From assembly GCA_006384855.1 (NCBI GenBank), contig VCJN01000760.1, forward strand, positions 1 through 64,000: a stretch of DNA of 64,000 bases, given 5' to 3'. The number at the start of each line of letters is the position of its first letter. Within the stretch, counting starts at the first letter, position 1. Positions 52,361 to 61,798 of this stretch are shown here, in pieces. Below the pieces are notes generated by a model. The model ran no database searches. It was not told the DNA's origin and worked only from the letters and a program-made list of their open reading frames with translations. Source of the stretch: Tetraselmis striata. Taxonomy: Eukaryota; Chlorophyta; Chlorodendrophyceae; Chlorodendrales; Chlorodendraceae. Both the position numbers and the translations under genes were made by a program.

Positions 52361-55086
52361 GGCCGCTGCTGCGGGACGGGTACCAACTGTCTGTGTATAC
52401 GGATGCGGTCTCGCGCATCCCCAATAACAAAGCCGCGGGCCCCGACGAAGTCCCAAGAACTATCCTGCGCTGCATGCCACAGCCCTTCCACGATGCACTG
52501 GAGCTCCTGTTCCGGGCGATGCTGCTCAGCCAGCACACTCCCAACCCATGGCTACATAGCCATACCTGCCTCCTATATAAAAAGGGCGACCCGCTCCTCG
52601 TGGACAATTACCGTCCCATTAGCCTGGCCAATGCTATATACAAATTGTGGACGACTATCCTTACTGACCTCACCTCTGATCTGGTCACTAGGAAGGGCAT
52701 ACTATCCCCCCTCCAGGTTGGCTTCCAGAAAGGCAAAAATGGCGGGCAAGCCGTGACCACTCTCTCCCTAGTGCTAGATGATGCCATGGCAGGCAAAGGC
52801 GACGCCTACCTGGCGTACCTCGACTTTAAGGGGGCATTCCCCTCTGTTAACCACACCCAATTGATACGAGTTCTTAGAGACCTGGGACTTCCCCAAGACC
52901 TGATCTCTATAGTCCATACCATATATTCCGGCTCCCGGACCTCGTTTATAACCCCCTGGGGCTTAACGGATACGGTGCGGGTGGAGAGTGGCACCCTACA
53001 GGGTGATCCACTCTCCCCCCTGCTCTACCTCCTCATGACGGAACCTCTCTCCCTGTGGTTGGAGAATGGACTCCGGGGATACATTCCCGTAGCCACAGTG
53101 AACGACCCCGACTCGGACATCCCCCACGTCATGTACGCGGATGATACCACCCTCATTGCCAGTGACCTACAAAGCCTGCAGATCCAACTCAATAAACTCA
53201 ATGCCTTTTGCAACTGGTCCGGCATAAAGCCTAGCATATCTAAATGCGTCACTACCGCGTGGGTCACCGCCATAGCCCATCTGTCCATACGCGACCGTGA
53301 GGAGGCAGTCCGGAGCCGCCTGTCCCACCTCACGTTAGGCGGGCACGGCCTCCCTCCCATGGGACCCCACGGCTGCCTCAAAGGCGGATTTCTGGGGGTG
53401 CAGCTCCCTGCGGACCTGTCCCTAGATGCCGCAGTCGCCTGGGCCAAGACGGTGATGCAGGATGCCCTCTCCCTAGTACGGCACACCACGCTGCCAGACG
53501 GGGTGCGACATACTCTAGTTCAATATGCCACTAGGTCCAAGCTGCGCCATACCTGGGCCATCGCGCACCTTGCCCCCTCGGACATAGCGGCCATGGATGC
53601 AGCTATGGCTAGCCTGACCCGACGCATATTTAAACTCCCACGTAGCTTCCCTACCGCGGGTCTACATGCTCCCGCTGCGGAATTAGGCCTGGGCGTGCCC
53701 TCACTTATGTCGGACTACGTCGGCGCTCTGTCCACTTCCTACACCGATATCCTAAACAATACTGGCCCCATCGGCCGCCTCGCGACGGCCGTGCTCCGAG
53801 CCAGGGCCCCGTGCTACGCCCGGTGGCCGGCCAGTGCTGCCCACCTGAGTGAGGCTGGCCCCTTCTGCCGCGGTATCGCGATCCTACGCCAAGCGGGCGT
53901 TTATCTCGGAGGAGACGCGGACAGACTTTGGCAGGGCAACGATATTGCCCGGGAGCTTCTCTCCACCGCTACCACTGCCTTCCCTATGACATGTGTGGCC
54001 TCAGCTACGGCGCGGGCCGCAGCTCTCCCCCATGTTGAGCTGCTCCCGGCCCGCCTTGCGCCCCTTTGGGAGGCGGGCCTTACCACCTGGAAACAGCTAC
54101 TGACACCTTCGAAGTGTCCATCCCGCGTGCTCCATGTCACGATTAAAGGGTGGACAGATGCCCTCCTGGATGGTACCGTCCCGGCATGTGCCAACACCTT
54201 ACGTACGCGAAAGGCTTGGGTGTTTCTCCAGTCCCTTCTGCTCTCGGACTCTGAGCAGGCACGGACTGCCCTATTCCCCAGCCTCCTAAACGTACGAGCC
54301 GTTGATAGTCTCAGAATCCCCCCTAAAGTCCACTCACGGTGGAGACGGGGGCCTCTTCGACTTCCCTCCCTGGTCACCTGCCAACGGGACATGGCTGCAG
54401 CTGCGGTGTCCTCTAGCGCCCCAACCCCGCCAACACACCGTGACGATGTGTCTTCCAATCATGTTACACCTGACCGTATGGAATTCTACTTTCCCCCGAC
54501 CGTGAGGAGGCAGCTGGCCCGTACCCCGGTCCTACATCGGGCCCGCCGCACGAGGCCTTCCCCCCACCTAGGCTCTCCCCCTCGACGGAAGCGACGCCGC
54601 TCGCCGGAGACGCCGCCCTCCCCCCAGCAACCGGCCTCTCTGCCCCCCTCCCCGCCCCCTGGTATACCCCTCTCGGCCTCGCCCCAGGCTGAACACTACC
54701 CAGAACCATGTGACGTGACCAACCTACCACTACATGGCAGGGTCCGGCAGCGGCGTGGCAGGCGCTCCGCAGCGATCTGCCTGGCAAGGGCCAAACAGGC
54801 CCGATGCCGCGAAATATACGCCGCACGCCGTTTAGGGAGGACAGCTGTTCCCCGCCCGATACCCCTGCAGCCCCTCCCGGTCTACAGCCAACGGTTTAAT
54901 ATCGCCCTGAATCCTATAGATCCGGATCGGGACGCCCCGGCTACATGCCATTATGCGGCGTACACAGTACACACAGATGCTGGGCCCAGAGTCCGGATCT
55001 GTGACCCGGTGGGCCGGGCTGTGACCCAACGCACTCTCACCCCGGAACGGTATCGATTTGCCTGGCAGCACTACTGTCACCAGTGA
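52306..55086 (+). CDS. LINE reverse transcriptase
   Basis: The RT palm is complete: NNKAAGPDEVP, VDNYRPISLANAIYKL, LAYLDFKGAFPSVNH (catalytic Asp), SGTLQGDPLSPLLYLL and MYADDTTLIASD (catalytic Asp pair). A thumb region with NAFCNWSGIKPSISK-type helices follows. About 900 codons are open. After the thumb come ~300 residues of unknown function and a basic, Pro-rich stretch (PPRRKRRRSPETPP). A TGA at 55084-55086 closes the frame, and the methyltransferase frame begins 66 bases later in the same frame. Readthrough or a lost sense codon could join them. Confidence 0.92.
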   Translation: MGVPGGTGPHHASWSGLPGPLLRDGYQLSVYTDAVSRIPNNKAAGPDEVPRTILRCMPQPFHDALELLFRAMLLSQHTPNPWLHSHTCLLYKKGDPLLVDNYRPISLANAIYKLWTTILTDLTSDLVTRKGILSPLQVGFQKGKNGGQAVTTLSLVLDDAMAGKGDAYLAYLDFKGAFPSVNHTQLIRVLRDLGLPQDLISIVHTIYSGSRTSFITPWGLTDTVRVESGTLQGDPLSPLLYLLMTEPLSLWLENGLRGYIPVATVNDPDSDIPHVMYADDTTLIASDLQSLQIQLNKLNAFCNWSGIKPSISKCVTTAWVTAIAHLSIRDREEAVRSRLSHLTLGGHGLPPMGPHGCLKGGFLGVQLPADLSLDAAVAWAKTVMQDALSLVRHTTLPDGVRHTLVQYATRSKLRHTWAIAHLAPSDIAAMDAAMASLTRRIFKLPRSFPTAGLHAPAAELGLGVPSLMSDYVGALSTSYTDILNNTGPIGRLATAVLRARAPCYARWPASAAHLSEAGPFCRGIAILRQAGVYLGGDADRLWQGNDIARELLSTATTAFPMTCVASATARAAALPHVELLPARLAPLWEAGLTTWKQLLTPSKCPSRVLHVTIKGWTDALLDGTVPACANTLRTRKAWVFLQSLLLSDSEQARTALFPSLLNVRAVDSLRIPPKVHSRWRRGPLRLPSLVTCQRDMAAAAVSSSAPTPPTHRDDVSSNHVTPDRMEFYFPPTVRRQLARTPVLHRARRTRPSPHLGSPPRRKRRRSPETPPSPQQPASLPPSPPPGIPLSASPQAEHYPEPCDVTNLPLHGRVRQRRGRRSAAICLARAKQARCREIYAARRLGRTAVPRPIPLQPLPVYSQRFNIALNPIDPDRDAPATCHYAAYTVHTDAGPRVRICDPVGRAVTQRTLTPERYRFAWQHYCHQ

Positions 55087-55152
55087 GATCAGCCTCCTCA
55101 CACCTGGAGTACCCCATCTTTTCAAGCCTCCTACCTAACTGCCCTCAGCAGT

Positions 55153-56640
55153 ATGCTCCTCCGGTACTCAACTACAGCGCCTGAGGACCTCCCACAGGGG
55201 CGTAAACCGAATCTGCGCAACCACTGGGCTATACCACTGCCGGTGATGCAGGCCCTGCGGGACTGCTGCTCTACACGCACTGAGCTGTTTGCTAGCCCGC
55301 TTAACTGTCACATCTCTGCCAACTCTACGTATTGCTCTGCGTATGCGGAGGATAGTGCCTTTGGTGCCATACCAGATGCGTATGCCCACATATGGACCGG
55401 GTCCTGTATCGCCAACCCGGAATACGTCCCGGAAGATATGCGTGCGGCCATGCTCCATGCACTGCTCTCTTGTGATGCAGCGGGGCACACGCCCTTCCTA
55501 TGCGCACTCGTCCTTCCCCGATGGAAGGGTTCCCCCCACCTCCATGCCCAGATCACCTCCCACCCGGAAGTCCACCTCTTGTGCACCCTTCCCCGCAAGG
55601 CGTTCCACTTCATCCCCTCCGACCGCTCCCCAGAGGACCCGACCGCTGCCGAGAGCACCCCTGCAGCGAAATGGCATGTGGACATCTATTTGGTTGCTAA
55701 TCCCGCGGGCCTGGACACCTACTTTGACCTAACGCAGGCAGAAACTTCTCTAGCCACCGCTCTCCGCTCCATGAGCGGCCAGTTGGACCTACACGTCGAG
55801 ATGTTCCCCTCCGCCGCGACCCCTCCCTCCCGAATGGAGCCCCCCGCTCGAGCCGGGCAGCCTTCGGCTCTACACCTACGGGGCCTACCCCAGCGCTGGG
55901 CTGGACCGCAAAGCCTACACGATGACCGCATGCGCTCCCCACACTACCTCCCTAAAGACAGAGGGCTTGTGGTCCTGGAGCTGTGCGCCGGCATCGGCAC
56001 TGGCCTAGAGGCTCTCCTCCGAACTGGCTACCGTGTCTCTCGATACGTATGGGCCGATATTAACCCGGATGCACGTCAGGCTGTTAGCCACCGAATAAAA
56101 CGGCTACAGCACCGCTACCCGCAGCTCCTTTCCTCCCAGGCTGTGGAACGTTGGGATTCCTCCTTACCTGGGAATATAAACTCTATCACCCCAGAAATCT
56201 TACGTACTGCGCTCCCCCTGGGGGCAGATGTGGTGGTCGCTGGGCCTCCATGCCAGCCCTTTTCCGTCGCAGGGACGCGTAAAGGGCTAAGAGACGCCCG
56301 CAGCACTGCGCTGGGTAGCGCGGTGAATATAATATCCCACCTGATGTACACCCAACGGGATGGGGTGGCATATGTGCTCGAAAACGTCCCTGGTGCCGCG
56401 AAATACCCGGAAGTCCGCTCCCTTTTGGGAACCGGTATAGTGGTGAATGCCCCACCGTGCGGCTCTCACGCCGCCCGGAAGGCTATATTTTGGCACAACC
56501 TCGCATTGCCGGGAGCGTTGGAGAGTGCCTATGCGCGCCTCCCTCGTGCCCCGACACCTCGATCAATACTGCCCTACGGGCAGCAGGTATCTCGCTGTGG
56601 CAGACGCAAACACTACGATTGGGTTTCAATGTTACTGGTT
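55153..56640 (+). CDS. PCIF1-like domain fused to C5-cytosine DNA methyltransferase
   Basis: Residues 40-190 match the PCIF1 (cap-adjacent adenosine N6-methyltransferase) family: LFASPLNC, YCSAYAEDSAFG, TGSCIANPEY, an Ala/Leu helix, ALVLPRW and WHVDIYLVAN. The catalytic NPPF of that family reads NPEY (88-91). Residues 272-450 are a C5 methyltransferase: motif I LELCAGIGTGLEAL, ADINPDA, motif IV AGPPCQPFS with catalytic Cys367, motif VI VLENVP and a motif VIII-like AARKAIFWHNL. The last resembles DNMT3. The remaining motifs are in the next frame (from about 56640), so an indel splits the enzyme. It may methylate the element's DNA copies or RNA. Activity is unproven, and NPEY may be inactive. 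Confidence 0.85.
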
Positions 56641-59087
56641 GTGACCCGGTCAACGCAGCGGGCCGGGACCAGGTTGTACTACCTAAGTTTGTATGCTACC
56701 CAGGCTCCCATGCATATCGCGTACAGCCTAATGGCCGCCCCGCGCTGGGACTGATGCACCGAGGCCCCCTGCTAAGTCCCCTAGTGGAGCCTGATGCGGA
56801 TGTACGAGAGGCTATGATGGGGATGCACGTGGGGGATACTGCCCACCCTGACCTCTCTGAGCCTGCCCGTCGCCACCTCTTGGGGCAGTGCATAGATGTT
56901 AATCAACTCACCTGGATATTCTCCAACGCAGTCTCAACACCTGGCCCCGCATCAGACCGCTGTCGGGGTGACCCTCATACCGCTGCGACGCCGCGCCCTC
57001 CGCCCTCCGCCGTGGCCTGTGCGGGCACAAAGCCTCAGCATGTGACCGGATGGCTGCGGGCGACCTACCCCGCCCCCGACCGCCCTCGGGAGCCGCTCCC
57101 GGCCCCTGATGCCCCGTCCCAGCCGGTACCTCTCCCCCCGTCGGCCCCACCCTTTGTACACAGATGGGTTGCTAGCACATTTGCGTACACAGATGGCTCG
57201 AAACGAAAGGGGCACCGATTTCTGGGCGCCGCTGTTATACACGCGGACACGGGCCACTGCACCCGCTTAAATGCCACCGGAGTGGGGGTCAACAACACGA
57301 TCCTAAGGGCTGAACTTACCGCGATACATCAAGCGATACTGCTACACCCGCACAAGCCTCACCTGCGTATCCTCACGGACAGCCAAGTCTCCCTCCTGAA
57401 GGTGGCGGGGTTCTGTCGCCAGCCGGAAGCCTACAGGCTAGACATCCACCGCCCCCTCCTCCAGGCCGTCGCGCTGGCGGTGGGGCGCCACCTAGACACA
57501 CCGCACCACATGCTTACACTGGGAAAGGTACCGGCCCACGCCGATGTGCGAGGCAACGAACTGGCGAACGCAGCTGCAAAGTCTGTAGTAGCGGAGCTGC
57601 TAGAGGAGCAACCCCCTGACCATACATCCCCGATACTGGACTATGATGTTGGCAGGGTAGACTATCTGCCACGGTTCTGGCCCCGCATTGCCAGCTGCCC
57701 CTCAAGGTCCCACCCGCTGTCGGACGGCCCCGAGGCCCCGACCGCGGAGGACTCCCCCCCTCGCCCCGTCCCTACCCCGCGGGTAGTGGCAAAACTAACC
57801 CTCCCTCGGGTCTCTAGGTACTCGGCGGGACCCTCCCTCTATCGGTCCCTGATCGACCGCTCCTTGGGGGATGAGGGCCTGACAGCGCCTCACCTGGTTA
57901 GCCTCTTCCGCCAGCTCACCCGCATGCCCAAACCCGGTGACACAGGGGGCGGGCGGCTCCTCCTCAAATTCCTGCACGGGCAGTTTTACACTGGTAAACA
58001 CGCCAAGTTATACGGACACTGCGAAAGTGAGGCCTGCCCACATTGCGGGATGGACGACTCAAGCACCCACCTGGCTGGTGGGTGCCCTAGGTTTGCGGGG
58101 TTCTACATCGATCGGCATAACGCTATTGTCCGCCTTATTAGCTTAGCCCTCCAGCGCAGCTCCCCGAAAGGGGGGGAAGCTCACTGGGCTGGCTGCTTCA
58201 AGCTAGTGTCCTGTGATGCGGGCTGTAAAGATATACATCTGCCCACGGACGGGGAAGAATATGTACCAGTATCACCCTGCCAACCCCCTCCGGGACACGC
58301 ACAGCCCGATATTCGGCACTACGATGCGTGCCTTGACCTACATGACTACCCGGAGAGCCGCCCGGATGTGGCGGAGTGGCTGGGCGCGCCCGATGTGCCC
58401 CGGGACATCCCTCCCTGGGTCCTGCCAACAGCGGACCTTCTAACACTTCGAGACCAAGGCTGTGGGGCCCGCCCGGACATTGTATGTGCCCGGGGGGTCC
58501 CCGCGCTCCCCGACCCTAGGCCTGGCGCCGACTTCCACCCCCAGGACTGTGACCTCGTCCTGGTGGAAGTCGGCTGCTGCGCCTGCCTGAGATGCGCCGA
58601 TAAGAAAACAGCGAAAGAGGCTAAATATGAGCCCCTCCTATCCGCCCTCCGCACCCGCTGGCGCTCCGCCACGCTAGTGGTTGTCCCGGTGGGGGTAGCG
58701 GGGTGTCTACTTACCGAAACGGAGGCAGCCCTCAGCTCGCTGCTGGCGGCTGGCTCGACGCGCTCGGTGCGGACGCCGCTCCGAGGCCTCCTGCAGGATG
58801 TACGACGGGTTACATCGACCCGCCTGGTACAGCTGCTTAGCCATCGGAGCGCGCATAACAGACAAACCCTTACCTCCAAGCGTCAACAGATGAAGGCCTC
58901 GAAGACCCCAAGACCATCTCCCCCCGAAGCCCTTCCCCCCCCCGCCCCGCCTGGACCGCGTTGTGCCGAGACCCTGTGCAAGCGGAAGACGGACGCGACG
59001 AGAATGCGCCGCCCGCAGCAGAATAAACGTTCGGTTATACATCGGGACGGGCGCCCGCCCCGACCGGCCCGCCCTAAGCCGCCCTGA
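56457..59087 (+). CDS. C5-methyltransferase C-terminus, RNase H, zinc motif and restriction-like endonuclease
   Basis: From about 56640 the frame supplies the methyltransferase C-terminus (LPKFVCYPGSHAYRV, then LLGQCIDVNQLTWI, the motif X region). RNase H follows at about 57170-57590: YTDGSKRKG (Asp), LRAELTAIH (Glu), ILTDSQVSL (Asp). The fourth position reads GNELAN where GNE-x-AD is usual, so Asp is Asn. A zinc motif CESEACPHCGMDDSSTHLAG...C lies near 58020-58090. The C-terminus has restriction-like endonuclease features: RPDIVCARG, DLVLVEVGCC, a Lys-rich KKTAKEAKYEPLL and VVVPVGVAG. This PD-(D/E)xK fold occurs in R2-type and Dualen LINEs. The end is basic and Pro-rich. Confidence 0.88.
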   Translation: MRLSRRPEGYILAQPRIAGSVGECLCAPPSCPDTSINTALRAAGISLWQTQTLRLGFNVTGCDPVNAAGRDQVVLPKFVCYPGSHAYRVQPNGRPALGLMHRGPLLSPLVEPDADVREAMMGMHVGDTAHPDLSEPARRHLLGQCIDVNQLTWIFSNAVSTPGPASDRCRGDPHTAATPRPPPSAVACAGTKPQHVTGWLRATYPAPDRPREPLPAPDAPSQPVPLPPSAPPFVHRWVASTFAYTDGSKRKGHRFLGAAVIHADTGHCTRLNATGVGVNNTILRAELTAIHQAILLHPHKPHLRILTDSQVSLLKVAGFCRQPEAYRLDIHRPLLQAVALAVGRHLDTPHHMLTLGKVPAHADVRGNELANAAAKSVVAELLEEQPPDHTSPILDYDVGRVDYLPRFWPRIASCPSRSHPLSDGPEAPTAEDSPPRPVPTPRVVAKLTLPRVSRYSAGPSLYRSLIDRSLGDEGLTAPHLVSLFRQLTRMPKPGDTGGGRLLLKFLHGQFYTGKHAKLYGHCESEACPHCGMDDSSTHLAGGCPRFAGFYIDRHNAIVRLISLALQRSSPKGGEAHWAGCFKLVSCDAGCKDIHLPTDGEEYVPVSPCQPPPGHAQPDIRHYDACLDLHDYPESRPDVAEWLGAPDVPRDIPPWVLPTADLLTLRDQGCGARPDIVCARGVPALPDPRPGADFHPQDCDLVLVEVGCCACLRCADKKTAKEAKYEPLLSALRTRWRSATLVVVPVGVAGCLLTETEAALSSLLAAGSTRSVRTPLRGLLQDVRRVTSTRLVQLLSHRSAHNRQTLTSKRQQMKASKTPRPSPPEALPPPAPPGPRCAETLCKRKTDATRMRRPQQNKRSVIHRDGRPPRPARPKPP

Positions 59088-59128
59088 CCTTGTTCGTGTG
59101 AACGAGGTTAGGGCGCGCGACAGCTCGC

Positions 59129-59182
59129 ACGGGACAGTTCTGACCTGGCAGCCCTCTGTTATACAGAGCTTGGCTGTCCCGT
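59129..59182 (+). other. Structured hairpin in the LINE 3' UTR
   Basis: ACGGGACAG (59129-59137) pairs perfectly with CTGTCCCGT (59174-59182). An inner stem CTCTG/CAGAG around a TTATA loop stacks inside. It lies 42 bases after the last stop codon. LINE reverse transcriptases often recognise a 3' UTR structure, so this is a candidate template-recognition element. Confidence 0.6.
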
Positions 59183-59347
59183 AGTATCAGCTGCCCCCCG
59201 CCGGATAATTGTCCGTCGGTACATTTATTTATGGGTTTAGTTAGGGCTCTAGCGTCGGACCCGCGGGCCGCGTGATGCCCTTTAGCCACGCCAATTCATT
59301 TATGATTGTAATGTATCTCTCTCTCTCTCTCTAGACACAAAAAAGCA

Positions 59348-59714
59348 TCCATCTTCCGGTTTCGCTGCGTTACACGCAGCGATTAACTGTCTCGTAACAT
59401 GTTGCGAGCAAGGTCACCCCATGTTGTTCAAGACCACATCCGGCTCACCACCCGTGTGTGATATTCGCATCCGTACGTCCGTGCGTCATCATGTCAGATG
59501 GAGAAAAACCCCTCGTGGAGCCGACGCTTGACTCGCTACAAGCAAACATGAAGGCCCAGTCTACCTTGCGGCGCGAGCTTGCAACAAAAAATTGCAATTG
59601 CAATTGAAATTTGTTACAACGTCGAGTATGCTGCATCCACTCGCTAAGACTGAGTTGCTCTTAGGGCATGCTATCTCTAACCACAGTGGGGAACACGAAG
59701 TGTTATCACAGCTC
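59348..59714. other. No supported gene
   Basis: Unique sequence follows the LINE target duplication. ATTGCAATTGCAATTG near 59590-59606 is a short palindromic repeat. No coding or RNA feature is seen. Confidence 0.5.
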
Positions 59715-59981
59715 AAGCTACCGGCCATCCTCCACTGTTTCCTAGCCCCTCCTCCTTCCAGTGGGCTATAGCTAAGATTGCAGCGCCCCTCTGCTGTCCC
59801 TACCTAAGTCAGACCTATCCCATCCAGAGCTAAGCAGGCACGCTAAGGCAGCCAGAGGCGTCCCGCCTACTGCTACTGAGGTGTGATGGGGGAGGGGAGC
59901 CAACCGGAATAGCTATATGGTGCTCAGTATTTATGTACCGCTGAGCTGGCTAGCTTGGGGGGTGGGGGCTACAATGCCCTC
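59715..59981 (+). repeat. Dispersed repeat, copy 2
   Basis: It is homologous to the reverse complement of 2218-2490, from CTACCGGCCATCCTCC to GGGGGCTACAATGCCCTCC. Identity is moderate to high with small indels. No ORF or target duplication was recognised. Confidence 0.7.
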
Positions 59982-60175
59982 CATTTCTCAAATATATATT
60001 TTCCTTTTTGGCACAGTATATGTTCTGCGTTTAATGGCATGATGACTTCGTCTCGTGCCTGTACCGGTACCAAGCCCGCGGGTCGGGCGATACACTGTTT
60101 GTAATATACTTGCGGGGAATAGTGCGGTAAATTTGAAAAATGCATTCCGGGCATACCGGCTAGAAACGTCCGTAG

Positions 60176-61679
60176 TTATTGGGTGGCGGCGCTGATAGTC
60201 TCGGGCGTGCTTCCAGCTTGGGTTGGGTGCCTTGCCTGCGGAGCATCCGCATACCATCCACATGCGGCTGCAAGGGGGCCGTCCGGCGCGGGGGGCGGCG
60301 GGGGCGATGAGCCTCTGCCGCGAGCTGGGCCAGGCGGGACGCCTAGGCTGCATGGTGTGCTAGATGTGGGGGTATGCTCGAGGGGTTGGAGGCCTCTCTT
60401 GTCACGGTGGGGTCTTGGGCTGCGGCCGGTGGAGCCGGCTCGGGGTGCGGGGCTGGATCGACGCTTGTCGCCGGCTGCTCGACTGCCGGTGGCGAGTCGC
60501 TCGTCGCTGTCCATCTCCGTGGCTTGAGGGGCTGCCGCGGCCGGGTCGTGGGCAGCTTGTAGCTGGATAATTGGTGGTAGCTGGAGCTCCCGGGGGAGCT
60601 GGCCGTGGTGCATCGCCGACTGGTCGGCTGTATGCGGCGCCGGATGGTGAGCAATCGCGATCTTGTGGGTCTTGGGGGGTTCGGCTCTATCTGCCGCTGC
60701 GCGGCGCATCGATGGTGGCGCCGACCTCGGCTGCCTGGTGTTCCTCGGGTCTGTTGATGTTCTTGTTGGTTGTTGTGGTAGTCTCCTGCGGAGCCTGCTC
60801 TTCACGCCGCGGAGGGCGCTGGCCGTCAGTTAGCCTGGGGCGGGCAACCGGTGGAAGTCGGGTGCCTGCGATTTGTTCCGCACGGATGGCGGATCGGATC
60901 TTGGGAGGTTGGGTCGCACGGTTGCGGTTCGCCGGATTGCCGAATAGCAGGGCGACTTGCGTGGCACAGTCGGTATCAAGGGGAAGATCGATTGGGGGCT
61001 GGCGGGACTGGCGGCTCGAAACGCGGAGGGGGCTGCGGACAGCGGGTGGGAGGCGGGTGTATGTGAAGTTTTTCGCGGCAATGGTTTCTGGGTTCTTGGG
61101 GGGCACGGCTCTGCCGCTGCGCGGCGCGTCGATGGTGGCGCCGACCTCGGCCGCATGGTGTTCCTCGGGTATGTTGATGTTCATGTTCGCTGTTGTGGTA
61201 GTCTCCTGCGGAGCCTGCTCTTCACGCCGCGGAGGGCGGTTGGCCGTCAGTTAGCATGGGGCGGGCGGCCGGTGGAAGTCGGGTGCCTGCGATTTGTTCA
61301 GAGTGATGGCGGATCGGATCTTGGGAAGTTGGGTCTTGCCGCCGCGCGGCGCATCGAGAGCGGCGCCGACCGCGGCATTCTGTTGCTCCTCGGGTCTGTT
61401 GATCTGCATGGTGGATGTAGTGATGACCTCCTGTGGGGCATGTTTGGTGGTGGGTCGGCCGGTCGTCGGGCGGTCCACCGTTTCACAGGAGTACACTATC
61501 ATCACCAGTAGAGCCGCGCGCGCCGTCTCGCCCGGATTTAGTACATAGGCAGTACTCCGCCCGGTGTTAAGGGCCGGCCGGAAAGTGAGAAGTCTCAGCT
61601 TGCAACATCGTTGGCTCAGTTGAAGGCCCTTGGCCGTTTTGTCGGACACGGAGTACATGGCTCGAGTTCCAGGCAGCAC
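60176..61679 (-). CDS. Low-complexity repeat protein or retroelement-like coding region
   Basis: Minus-strand frames 61679-61251, 61184-60687 and 60805-60176 contain a repeated block of about 70 residues. It is built on RPEEHQAAEVGATIDAPRSG, then PKIRSAI, then TRLPPVARPRLTDGQRPP. On the DNA, direct repeats lie at 60698-60910, 61111-61333 and 61339-61460. The frame changes between units, which argues for decay. The remainder is Pro/Ala/Arg-rich and disordered. No domain is recognised. Plus-strand frames in the same place are probably shadows, but which strand codes is not certain. Confidence 0.35.
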
Positions 61680-61798
61680 GTCGCGGGACAGCCGATAGGC
61701 AGCGGGGGAACCGCAGAGCGCCCTGGCTTGCTAGAGCTAGATAGCCCAGAGCGGCCGTGTCGGAGCAAAATCCGTGAGTGATAAGGACGACTATCTTG

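Larger units (their letters stand above)
45555..59331 (+). mobile_element. 13.8-kb LINE (Dualen/RandI-like) with two methyltransferase domains
   Basis: The element is flanked by target duplications TAGACACAAAAAGCA (45540-45554) and TAGACACAAAAAAGCA (59332-59347), differing by one A. Its 3' end is a TC microsatellite tail (59315-59331), and there are no LTRs. Coding order is: ORF1-like, protease-like, AP endonuclease, RT, PCIF1-like domain, C5-methyltransferase, RNase H, Cys/His zinc motif, restriction-like endonuclease. Possession of both AP and restriction-like endonucleases plus RNase H is the mark of the Dualen/RandI group. Frame changes occur near 46630, 48870, 49500, 50600, 52330 and 56520-56640, with stops at 55084-55086. 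The copy may be slightly decayed, or the breaks may be sequencing indels at homopolymers. Confidence 0.92.
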
